Below, one piece after another: positions 51,660 to 58,867 of a DNA stretch of 64,000 nucleotides. Source of the stretch: Acidimicrobiia bacterium (GTDB lineage Bacteria > Actinomycetota > Acidimicrobiia > Acidimicrobiales > Bin134). Under the pieces are notes generated by a model that was not told where the DNA came from, ran no database searches, and saw nothing but the letters and a program-made list of their open reading frames with translations. The position numbers and the translations under genes are program-made. The DNA is taken from positions 56,169-120,168 of the forward strand of contig JAJDUJ010000023.1 of the NCBI GenBank assembly GCA_022826705.1. The letters are read 5' to 3'. How positions within the stretch are numbered: position 1 is the stretch's first letter; each line of letters opens with the position of its first letter.

Positions 51660-52670
51660 CTAATCACCCGAGAGCGCAGCCACCACCGGGGCAAAGCTGT
51701 TGATTGTCTCGGCCAAGCCCTCGGCGGCGGTGGACCGGGCGGTGGCCGCCAAATTCAAGCTGGCGCTGGTGAACCCCATGTCCAGAACGCCGGCGAGTTG
51801 ATCGGCGCACTCGTCCGGAGTGCCGACGATGGTGAAGGCCTGCACCAGGCGGTTGTCGATCAGATCGTGCAGCGCAGAGTCGTCGGACCGGTTGTGGTCG
51901 AAGTACCAGCCCCGGCTGCGGGCCAAGGCAGCCTCGATGGCGGCCATGCGATCTGGAGATACATCCAGCTCAGGCGGGCGGATGATGGTCAGATAGTGGG
52001 CGGCATAGCGCTTGACGCTGCGCCGGGCGAGATCGCCGTCCTCGGAACAACAGAGCGTGAGCCGGGGAGCAGTCTCGAAGTCGTCCACCGTGCGCCCGGC
52101 CCGGGCTGCGCCCTCGGCTAACCACACCCGGTAGGTGTCAGCCAGGTCGGTCGACAGGAATCGCCCTCCCACCAGGGCGATATCGGCCACCTCCCCGGCT
52201 AATCGCATGACTTGGGGGCTGCGGGTGCCAATGGAGATGGGCACTGGGTGAGCGGCGGGGCGGATTAGGTGCTCGCCGCCGACCTCTCCCCCATCTAGCA
52301 GTGTGCGGATGTCGTCTACCGCTTGGCGAAGGGCGGCCACCGGCTTGGGATAGTCGATGCCCAGCGGCTCCAAGCCGGCCCCCACGCCCAATCCGCAGAA
52401 TGCCCGGCCGGGGGCGATGTCGTCGAGGGTGGCCAGCGCCCCGGCCAGCACCACCGGATGGCGGGTGTAGGGGTTGGTGACCATGGCCCCCACCGCGATG
52501 CGGCGGGTGGCCTGAGCGCACAAGCCTTGGAGCATGAAGCAGTCGGGCCAGAACGCCACATCGGAGATGCCCAGCCGGGCGAAGCCGGCCTCTTCTACCA
52601 ACTGAGCCAGCCTCACCGCCTCTGCGGTGCTCATCCCGGGGCTGATCTCAGCTTCGAGGGTGATGCTCAC
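51660..52670 (-). CDS. LLM-class F420-dependent oxidoreductase (336 aa)
   Basis: Luciferase-like monooxygenase fold: GMSTAEAVRLAQLVEEAGFARLGISDVAFWPD, ATRRIAVGAMVTNPYTRHPVVLAGALATLDDI, and FCGLGVGAGLEPLG are characteristic of F420-dependent LLM enzymes of actinobacteria. It would transfer hydride to or from coenzyme F420 with an unknown alcohol or aldehyde. GTG 52670 is the start. It is convergent with the preceding gene, without a gap. Confidence 0.88.
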   Translation of the reverse strand: MSITLEAEISPGMSTAEAVRLAQLVEEAGFARLGISDVAFWPDCFMLQGLCAQATRRIAVGAMVTNPYTRHPVVLAGALATLDDIAPGRAFCGLGVGAGLEPLGIDYPKPVAALRQAVDDIRTLLDGGEVGGEHLIRPAAHPVPISIGTRSPQVMRLAGEVADIALVGGRFLSTDLADTYRVWLAEGAARAGRTVDDFETAPRLTLCCSEDGDLARRSVKRYAAHYLTIIRPPELDVSPDRMAAIEAALARSRGWYFDHNRSDDSALHDLIDNRLVQAFTIVGTPDECADQLAGVLDMGFTSASLNLAATARSTAAEGLAETINSFAPVVAALSGD

Positions 52671-52746
52671 CGTCGGGCACGGTAGCACGGAGGCGGATGA
52701 GGGCAGGCCGGCCACACCCAGACCGGCCTGCCCGAACCGGGTCAGC

Positions 52747-53457
52747 TCAAGAGCACGGGGTACGGGCCGAAGCGAGAAACCCGCAATACGCCTCTCGGCT
52801 GACTGTCCATGTTCCATCCACCCGCTGGATCTCTCCCGTCAGGTCCTCGTAGGCGGCAGTGCCTCCGAACAAGACGTTGTAAGTGATAGAGGCTTCATCG
52901 CCATTGATCTCCGCTGCGGTCGGCTCCAAGCTGATCCCACCCAAGCCTTCGCCAGCGGCGGAATAGGCGGCGTTGCTGGACTCCAGAGAAGCAGCATCTT
53001 CCAAGTGGGGAACTTTTTCGCTGAACTCCACTGTGGAGTCGAAAACCAACGCCCACGCATCCATAGCCGCCTGATCATCTGAGACTGCACCTGATGGAGC
53101 CGTGGCCGTGGGAGTCATAGACGCGGTCGGCATCGCGGCGGGCGTGGCAGTGGCAGACGGCGTGGCCGAGGCGGTCGGCGTATGCGTTGCCGTGGCCGTC
53201 GCATGGGCGGTGGGCGTCGCCGACCCATAGGGCGTGGCCGACGCACTGGGGGTGGCCGAACCGTGAGGCGTGGCCGACGCACTGGGTGACGCTGATGCCC
53301 CTGGCGTGCCCGACGGGCTTAAGACGTTGGTGACCCTGGCCGGATCTCCGCCGCCGCCACCACAGGCTGCGGCCGCCAACACCACAGCCAGGAACAACCC
53401 AGCCCACCGGGCCAAGCCCCTACCCCTGTACATTCTCGTGCCGTTCTTGCGCATCAC
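52747..53457 (-). CDS. Lipoprotein with Ser/Ala/Thr/Pro repeat linker (236 aa)
   Basis: Lipoprotein signal with lipobox VVLAAAAC, then a low-complexity linker of SATPSASATPYGSATP-type repeats (about 90 residues), then a C-terminal globular domain of about 110 residues (VPHLEDAASLESSNAAYSAAGEGLGGISLEP, EASITYNVLFGGTAAYEDLTGEIQRVDGTWTVS) resembling low-affinity NTF2-like extracellular domains. Start overlaps the monooxygenase stop by ATGA, making it the last gene of the haem operon. It may be a surface haem- or ligand-binding protein; this is inferred. Confidence 0.75.
   Translation of the reverse strand: MMRKNGTRMYRGRGLARWAGLFLAVVLAAAACGGGGGDPARVTNVLSPSGTPGASASPSASATPHGSATPSASATPYGSATPTAHATATATHTPTASATPSATATPAAMPTASMTPTATAPSGAVSDDQAAMDAWALVFDSTVEFSEKVPHLEDAASLESSNAAYSAAGEGLGGISLEPTAAEINGDEASITYNVLFGGTAAYEDLTGEIQRVDGTWTVSREAYCGFLASARTPCS
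53221..53292. repeat. Tandem 36-bp repeat, two copies
   Basis: Two adjacent 36-base units (53221-53256 and 53257-53292) share most bases within the lipoprotein linker; they encode the repeated GSATPSASATP segment. The repeat count is likely variable between strains. Confidence 0.7.
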
Positions 53458-53780
53458 TGCCCAGCCACATCAGCAACAGACGGACCAGCAGCCAGCACCA
53501 CGTCAAAGCTCAGCAGTTCGGCCCCATGGGCTACCGGCTGCTGGCTCGCTTCAGCGTGGCCTCGGGCAAAAGCCGGCGACCGCACCCAGGCCAGAAATTC
53601 CTCTTCGCTGGCCCAGCGGGTGTACACGTACCAGGTATTTCCCTCGGCTGGCCGAAGGAGCTCAAACCCCTCGAAACCGGCCATGGTCTCCACTTCGCCG
53701 ACTCGTTGCTCGAAACGGCGCAGCAGTTCGTCGCCTGCCCCTTCCGGGACAGTGATGGCGTTGATTCGCACGATGCTCAT
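53454..53780 (-). CDS. Antibiotic-biosynthesis-monooxygenase domain protein, possible haem-degrading (108 aa)
   Basis: A single ABM domain: IVRINAITVPEGAGDELLRRFEQRVGEVETMAGFEGFELLRPAEGNTWYVYTRWASEEEFLAWVRSPAF fits the ferredoxin-like beta-alpha fold of IsdG/MhuD haem oxygenases, and the residues around NTWYVYTRW and HAEASQQP would line the haem pocket. ATG 53780 follows AAGGAGA. Coupled by ATGA to the upstream unknown gene and downstream of a haem-type binding protein, it probably degrades imported haem to release iron. Confidence 0.8.
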   Translation of the reverse strand: MSIVRINAITVPEGAGDELLRRFEQRVGEVETMAGFEGFELLRPAEGNTWYVYTRWASEEEFLAWVRSPAFARGHAEASQQPVAHGAELLSFDVVLAAGPSVADVAGQ

Positions 53781-54367
53781 TGGTTGTTCTCCTTGGTGTT
53801 GGTTGGATGTGTATTGGTTGGATGACAGATGGATTGATCGAGTTCGGAAATCGGACGGGCAGACTGCTCCAGCAGTTCGGAGACCAAACATGCGCTGTGC
53901 AGCGTCACAGCCACCTCGTCGACATCGACAAAGTGATCGCTGGTGCTCAGGCACACCGCCGTCACCCCCAGCGCGGGGTCGGGCATCAAGTTGGCATCCA
54001 CTCCACCGCTGAGAGGGTCCTCGTGCTCCAGCCGGGTGAGCACACCGATCACCTCATCAGCGGACAGCAGCGTCGCGAACCATCGCTGTTCGGGCTCGGC
54101 CCCATGCAGGCGATAGATGCCGCCCCCGCAGGGTTGCAGCGACCCGCCAATCTCGGTGATGGAGATCCATCGGCTCACGTCGAGCCGGTGGGGGCAGCCG
54201 CTGTACAGCACTGCTTCTCGCACATCACAGATTCTGAGGTCGGAGGACGGGTGCATCGATGCGATCAGGTCTGGTGTATTGGGAGTGGACAGCCTCAGCT
54301 CAGCGCCCCGAACCAGGTGGGTTAATCCCACACCCAAACGCAAAACGTCGAAGCTCCGAGTGGTCAT
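53777..54367 (-). CDS. Uncharacterised protein of haem operon (196 aa)
   Basis: Overlaps HmuT-like and monooxygenase genes by ATGA at both ends, so it belongs to the same operon. No signal peptide or TM helix. It has scattered Cys (DLRICDVREAVLYSGCPHRLDV, LQPCGG, VCLSTSDHFVD, HSACLVSELLEQ) and a Thr/His/Asn-rich tail (CHPTNTHPTNTKENNQ), which could bind metal or haem. I recognise no family. A role in haem transfer or sensing is inferred only from context. Confidence 0.65.
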   Translation of the reverse strand: MTTRSFDVLRLGVGLTHLVRGAELRLSTPNTPDLIASMHPSSDLRICDVREAVLYSGCPHRLDVSRWISITEIGGSLQPCGGGIYRLHGAEPEQRWFATLLSADEVIGVLTRLEHEDPLSGGVDANLMPDPALGVTAVCLSTSDHFVDVDEVAVTLHSACLVSELLEQSARPISELDQSICHPTNTHPTNTKENNQ

Positions 54368-55353
54368 GAATCCTCCTTTAGGTCGGTTGGCACCGCCACA
54401 ATCACGGTGCGCAGGTCGTCGCGAAGTTGGGCGAGCATTTCGGCGGTTCTAGGACCATTGCCCAGTAGGAGCTGGTCGTCATAGGCCAAGACCTGTCGAT
54501 TGAGTCCGGCGGGGGTCTGTCCGAGCCCTCCAATCTCTAGAAGGCCGTCAACGCCTCCTACCGACTCGAGTCCGGCCTCGGGCACCAGCAGCACATCGGG
54601 TGCGGCAACCAAGATGGCTTCGGCGGAAATCGGCGCAGAGCTGTCGATTCCCATTTCCTCTGAGACATCCACACCCCCGGCCGCATTGATGAGCCAGCGG
54701 GTGTTGGCTGATTCGCCCAACACCAGTTGCGCCACTGTGCCCCGCACATAGAGAGCCACCACTCGGGGGCGGTCGCCGTCATAGTCGGGCGGTACAGAGG
54801 CCTCGGCAATGGCGGCGTCAAGGGCATCGGCCATCTCCTCACCTCGCTGAGGAATCCCCAGAGCCGCGGCCACCGCCCTGATCTTCAGCCCTGCACCGGT
54901 TGGTGTGGCCTCGTTGGGCAGGATCACCAAGGGATAGCCCAGCCGGCGCATATCGTCCAGTGCTTCGGGAGGCCCGGCGATGTCGGTGGCCAAGAGCAGG
55001 GTGGGAGCGAACGAGGCCACCGTCTCAGCCGATAGCGCCCGCTGGTAGCCGATCTCGGGCAGCGCATCGGCTTCGGGGGGATAGGTGGCCGACAAGTCGG
55101 TGGCCACCACGTTGTCGCCCAATCCAAGGGCGAAGACCACCTCGGCCACATCGCCATCAAGAGGGATGATCCGCTCGATGGACTCAATGGTGATCTCCGC
55201 CCCCGTCTCGTCCACCACCGTCACCGGCAGAGTTGCCCCGTCGGTTGACTCGGGTGTCTCGATCGAAGCAGAACTGCTCTCTGCACATCCAGACAGAGCC
55301 AGGACGAAAGCTGCTCCCAGCAACGCCCGAACCACTCTTGAGCCTCCGGCCAC
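54364..55353 (-). CDS. hmuT: HmuT-type haem ABC substrate-binding lipoprotein (329 aa)
   Basis: Lipobox LALSGC, then the class III periplasmic-binding fold: ERIIPLDGDVAEVVFALGLGDNVVATDLSATYPPEADALPEIGYQRALSAETVASFAPTLLLAT is characteristic of haem-binding HmuT/BhuT proteins (candidate Tyr in SATYPPEA). The C-terminal half GTVAQLVLGESANTRWLINAAGGVDVSEEMG and LLLVPEAGLESVGGVDGLLEIGGL complete it. No HmuU permease or HmuV ATPase follows, so the transporter membrane parts must be elsewhere. A DtxR/IdeR-like box lies upstream. Confidence 0.88.
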   Translation of the reverse strand: MAGGSRVVRALLGAAFVLALSGCAESSSASIETPESTDGATLPVTVVDETGAEITIESIERIIPLDGDVAEVVFALGLGDNVVATDLSATYPPEADALPEIGYQRALSAETVASFAPTLLLATDIAGPPEALDDMRRLGYPLVILPNEATPTGAGLKIRAVAAALGIPQRGEEMADALDAAIAEASVPPDYDGDRPRVVALYVRGTVAQLVLGESANTRWLINAAGGVDVSEEMGIDSSAPISAEAILVAAPDVLLVPEAGLESVGGVDGLLEIGGLGQTPAGLNRQVLAYDDQLLLGNGPRTAEMLAQLRDDLRTVIVAVPTDLKEDS

Positions 55354-55362
55354 GGCAGGATG

Positions 55363-55381
55363 TTAGGTAGTCTTAATATCT
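55363..55381 (-). promoter_or_regulatory. Candidate DtxR/IdeR-like iron box upstream of haem operon
   Basis: ttaggtagtcttaatatct matches the 19-bp DtxR/IdeR consensus at about 13 positions and lies 9 nt before the hmuT start. It has the TTAGG half-site and AT-rich second half. This would place the operon under iron repression; not proven. Confidence 0.35.
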
Positions 55382-55411
55382 AGTGCAAACTCTAGCTAAT
55401 AGCATTCTCGA

Positions 55412-57112
55412 CTAAGAGCGGGAGTCGATCACCCGCACTAGGTCGGACGACTGGTCGGGGTCGGTGGACACCTCAATGAGCACGGGGCCGTCGGCGGCAA
55501 GCGACGAAGCCAGGGTGTCGGCAAGTGCGTCGTCGTCGTCCACCCGGTGGCCCTCCAAGCCGAATGCCCGGGCCACCGCAGCGAAGTCGTGGTCGCCGAT
55601 ATCGACGGCGGTGCGGCGGTCCGGGCCTTGGAAGTCGTAGACGTTGCCCAGCATTCGGTTGTTGAGAACCAAGAACGTAACCGGCAGGCCGTACTCCACC
55701 GCGGTGGCCAGGTTGTGCAGCGACATCAGGAACCCGCCGTCGCCGCTGATCGACAGCACCCGCTCACCGGGATGGACCATGGCGGCGGCCAGCGCGGCGG
55801 GCGGCCCCCAGCCCATGCCCAAGTGTCCGCCGGGCAGGTGCAGCCGTCCGGGGGTGCGGGCCTCCAGGTAGTGATAGGCGAAGATCCGGTTGTTGCCCGC
55901 GTCCAGAGTGATCCGGGCGTCGGCCGGCCAAACCTCGTTGAGCACCTGCATCACCCGCTGAGGCGGCACCGGGCTGGCCGAGTCATGTAGTACTGGGGGA
56001 TCCTCGGCCTTCGACTTGATCTCGGCGAGATCAGCCCACCGGTCAGCGGCCAGGTCTTCATGAACGCCCAACTCGGGCACCAGCTCAGCCAATAGCGCCC
56101 CCAGCTCGGCGTGTACGCCAAGCTCCACGGGGAAGCTCACCCCCAGGTTGGCGGCCTCGATGTCCACCTGCACGATGCGCTGGCGGTCAGCGTCCAGCCA
56201 GGTGGGCGACTCCACCAGGGTGTCGTGAGGGTTGAGGCGCGATCCCAGCACCACCACCGCGTCGGCTCGGGCCAACAGCTCGAAGGCTCCCTGCCAACCG
56301 AACGGGCTGAGCGGCCCGCCGGCCCACGGGTGGTCGTCGGCGATCACCCCCCGGGCCTTGGCGGTAGTCACCACCGGGGCCGCCGCCCGGCGAGCCAGAG
56401 CGTCCAACTGGTCGTAGGCCTGCGCTTGGTGGATGCCGTTGCCGGCCACGATCACTGGGCGCTTGGCCGATGCCAGCAGATCAGACAAGGCGGCTACCGC
56501 CGAGCCATCGGGCCGAGGAGGGGCGGCCGATGCCACCCGGCTCCGCCTATAGAGGCGGGGGTGGCGGGCCTCGTCGGTGCGCCGGAAGATGGCGTCGAGG
56601 CGGAATACCACCGCGGTCGGACCGGGGCGTCCCGAGGTGGCGTGGTGGATGGCCAGCTCCACCGCGTGCACCGCCTCGTTGGGGGTGGTGGCCACGCTCA
56701 TGAACTTGGTCATCCCCGACAGGATGCGAGGCAGGTCTACTGATCCGTGGTCGCCGGTGGTGCCCTGGGTGGGGGCGTGCTGGGGGATGCCGTGGTCGGT
56801 CATCTCGGTGAGGACCAACATGGGGGTGCCCGACAGGAAGCCCTCCATGAGCCCGAACCCGCCCGATGAGACCGCGAACGGCCCTTGGCCGGTGAACACG
56901 CCGGGACGGCCGGTGAGCCGCCCGTACATGTCGGCCATGACCGACGCTTGGTGCTCGTGGGCGGCTCGCACGCTCTCGATGCGGTCGGCCACCGTCCGCA
57001 GCCCGTCGAACACTTTGATGGAGTAGCCCCCCGGCACCCCGAATACGTGGGTGATACCCGCGTCGGCCAGCACCTCGGCGATGGCAATGCCCGCGGGGGT
57101 CCCGTCGCTCAT
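55412..57112 (-). CDS. Thiamine-diphosphate-dependent enzyme, acetolactate-synthase-like (566 aa)
   Basis: Three-domain ThDP fold: GIAIAEVLADAGITHVFGVPGGY with catalytic Glu53 in AAHEHQAS, central FAD/decoy domain (VIVAGNGIHQAQAYDQLDALARRAAAPVV), and ThDP/Mg site SGDGGFLMSLHNLATAVEYGLPVTFLVLNN. It is of ALS/benzoylformate-decarboxylase type; the reaction (C-C bond formation or decarboxylation) cannot be fixed. Start ATG 57112 avoids overlap with the SDR gene; the frame extends to 57166. Confidence 0.9.
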   Translation of the reverse strand: MSDGTPAGIAIAEVLADAGITHVFGVPGGYSIKVFDGLRTVADRIESVRAAHEHQASVMADMYGRLTGRPGVFTGQGPFAVSSGGFGLMEGFLSGTPMLVLTEMTDHGIPQHAPTQGTTGDHGSVDLPRILSGMTKFMSVATTPNEAVHAVELAIHHATSGRPGPTAVVFRLDAIFRRTDEARHPRLYRRSRVASAAPPRPDGSAVAALSDLLASAKRPVIVAGNGIHQAQAYDQLDALARRAAAPVVTTAKARGVIADDHPWAGGPLSPFGWQGAFELLARADAVVVLGSRLNPHDTLVESPTWLDADRQRIVQVDIEAANLGVSFPVELGVHAELGALLAELVPELGVHEDLAADRWADLAEIKSKAEDPPVLHDSASPVPPQRVMQVLNEVWPADARITLDAGNNRIFAYHYLEARTPGRLHLPGGHLGMGWGPPAALAAAMVHPGERVLSISGDGGFLMSLHNLATAVEYGLPVTFLVLNNRMLGNVYDFQGPDRRTAVDIGDHDFAAVARAFGLEGHRVDDDDALADTLASSLAADGPVLIEVSTDPDQSSDLVRVIDSRS

Positions 57113-57137
57113 CAGACCAGGAGGAGCCGCTCGTCGG

Positions 57138-57932
57138 TCATGCGCCGCCGATCCAGTGCCCGGCATTCACATCCAATGAGGCCCCGGTAATGGGCAGCGA
57201 CAGGTCTGAGGCAAAGAACAGGGCCGCCCCTGCGATCTCGGCAGCATCGGGGAGGTACTTGAGCGCGGTCTCCCCCGCGGTCTCGTCGTACACCACCTGG
57301 TAGTCCACCCCCGTGTTGTCGGCCTGGCCCTGGAGGAAGTTGCGGACGGCGTCGGCGAAAATGTAACCGGGCAAAACGCTGTTCACCCGGATGCCGTCGG
57401 GCCCCAGCTCTTTGGCCATGATCTTGGTGATGTTCTCCAGGGCGGCCTTGGAGCTGCTGTAGGCCCCCCAGCCCGCCTGCCGAATGCGGATGGACATGGT
57501 GTTGATGAAGATGACCCGCCCGGCCCCTGAGTCCCGCAGGGCGGGGATGCAGGCCCGGGTCATGTTCAGCGACCCGAAGAAGTTCACGTCGAACACATTC
57601 CGCCAGCGATCTAAGTCGGCGTCCTCCACGTTGATAACGGGGAAGCCGTCGTTGAAGGCGTTGTTCACACAGACATCCAGCCGTCCCAACTTCTCCACTG
57701 CGGCGTCGGCTAGCGCCTGGCACTGGGTGGGGTCGGTGATGTCGGTGGACTGCCACACCGTGCGGCGGCCCATGGCTTCGATCTCAGCGGCCAGAGGCTC
57801 CATCACCTCAGTGCGGCGGGCGCCCATCACGATGTCGGCCCCCTCTTGGGCGTAGAGCCGGGCAATCTCGATGCCCAGGCCCGGACCGATCCCCGACACC
57901 AGTGCCACCCGTCCAGCCAGCATGTCGCCCAT
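57138..57932 (-). CDS. Short-chain dehydrogenase/reductase (264 aa)
   Basis: Complete SDR motifs: ALVSGIGPGLGIEIA, Asp-type ARRTEV, CVNNAFND, catalytic Ser in INTMSIRIR and YSSSKAAL (Tyr/Lys intact). NSVLPGYIFADAVRN and VNAGHWIGG follow. ATG 57932 has GGAGGAG upstream. Lies 25 nt ahead of the ThDP gene on the same strand, which suggests the SDR acts on its ketone/hydroxyketone product. Contrast with the Lys-less SDR at 49789. Confidence 0.92.
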   Translation of the reverse strand: MGDMLAGRVALVSGIGPGLGIEIARLYAQEGADIVMGARRTEVMEPLAAEIEAMGRRTVWQSTDITDPTQCQALADAAVEKLGRLDVCVNNAFNDGFPVINVEDADLDRWRNVFDVNFFGSLNMTRACIPALRDSGAGRVIFINTMSIRIRQAGWGAYSSSKAALENITKIMAKELGPDGIRVNSVLPGYIFADAVRNFLQGQADNTGVDYQVVYDETAGETALKYLPDAAEIAGAALFFASDLSLPITGASLDVNAGHWIGGA

Positions 57933-58064
57933 CGCTCTCCTCCGTTCCCCGCAGTGCGGCGCCGGGCTGACCCAGCCTCGCGGTGTGCGCCCTAGCTTCG
58001 CGCACCCCGCGCTCGACTCCCCTGCTGAGGAGGGCCGCTGGTACTTTCGTCGGGCGAGGACAGG

Positions 58065-58832
58065 ATGAGCACGGCATTTGGAATCGACATCGGCGGCAGC
58101 GGCATGAAGGCCGCGCCGGTGGATCTCAGCACCGGCCAACTGGCCGACAAGCGATTCCGCCTACCCACCCCAAAGCCAGGCACACCTGATCAGGTGACCG
58201 AAGTGGTGCAGGAGCTGGTTACTTCGTTCGGCTGGAACGGCCCGGTGGGATGCGCCTTTCCCGCGCCCATCACCGACGGCACCGTGAAATGGGTGGCCCA
58301 TTTGGACGACTCCTGGGCCGGGGTTGACATCGCAGGGACGATGAGCAATCGGATTGGCGCGCCGGTGACGATCATCAACGATGCCGACGCCGCGGGGATT
58401 GCCGAGATGAGCCATGGCGCAGGTGTAGGCCGGATGGGCACGGTGTGCTTCACCGCCTTCGGCACCGGTATCGGCAGCTCGGTGTTCGTAAACGGAAATC
58501 TGGTGCCCAATACCGAGTTCGGCCATCTCTACTTGGCCGGACACGACAATGATGTGGAGGTGTGGACCGCGGCCAAGGTTCGCAAACGGGAGAATCTGGA
58601 CTGGCCGACCTGGGTGGGGCGGGTACGGGAGTACCTGGAGCACCTCGAGAGGATCATCTCGCCTGGCCTTTTCATCCTGGGCGGGGGCATCAGCAAGGAC
58701 TTCGACCAGTGGGGCCCGCTGTTGGGCATTGACACCGAAGTCGTTGTCGCCCAGATGCGGAACAACGCCGGGATCGTCGGCGCAGCCATGGCGACGGTGG
58801 GCTGGAGCGCGGCGAAATCGGAAACGAGCTGA
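58065..58832 (+). CDS. ppgK: Polyphosphate glucokinase (255 aa)
   Basis: ROK-type kinase phosphorylating glucose with polyphosphate (or ATP). FGIDIGGSGMKAAPVDL is the phosphate-binding ASKHA motif, INDADAAGIAEMSHGAG carries the catalytic Asp, FGTGIGSSVFVNGNLVPNTEFGHL the sugar site, and LGGGISKDFDQW the C-terminal adenosine region. The zinc motif of general ROK proteins is absent, as in PPGK. Actinobacterial signature gene. Downstream MMPL gene follows by 35 nt. Confidence 0.95.
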   Translation: MSTAFGIDIGGSGMKAAPVDLSTGQLADKRFRLPTPKPGTPDQVTEVVQELVTSFGWNGPVGCAFPAPITDGTVKWVAHLDDSWAGVDIAGTMSNRIGAPVTIINDADAAGIAEMSHGAGVGRMGTVCFTAFGTGIGSSVFVNGNLVPNTEFGHLYLAGHDNDVEVWTAAKVRKRENLDWPTWVGRVREYLEHLERIISPGLFILGGGISKDFDQWGPLLGIDTEVVVAQMRNNAGIVGAAMATVGWSAAKSETS

Positions 58833-58867
58833 TCTTGAAGGCCAAATAGAAGGCCTCCCGCACCTCC

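Noticed and set aside
53105..53320. CRISPR-like repeats
   Set aside because: Direct tandem repeats inside a coding lipoprotein linker, in frame and without unique spacers.
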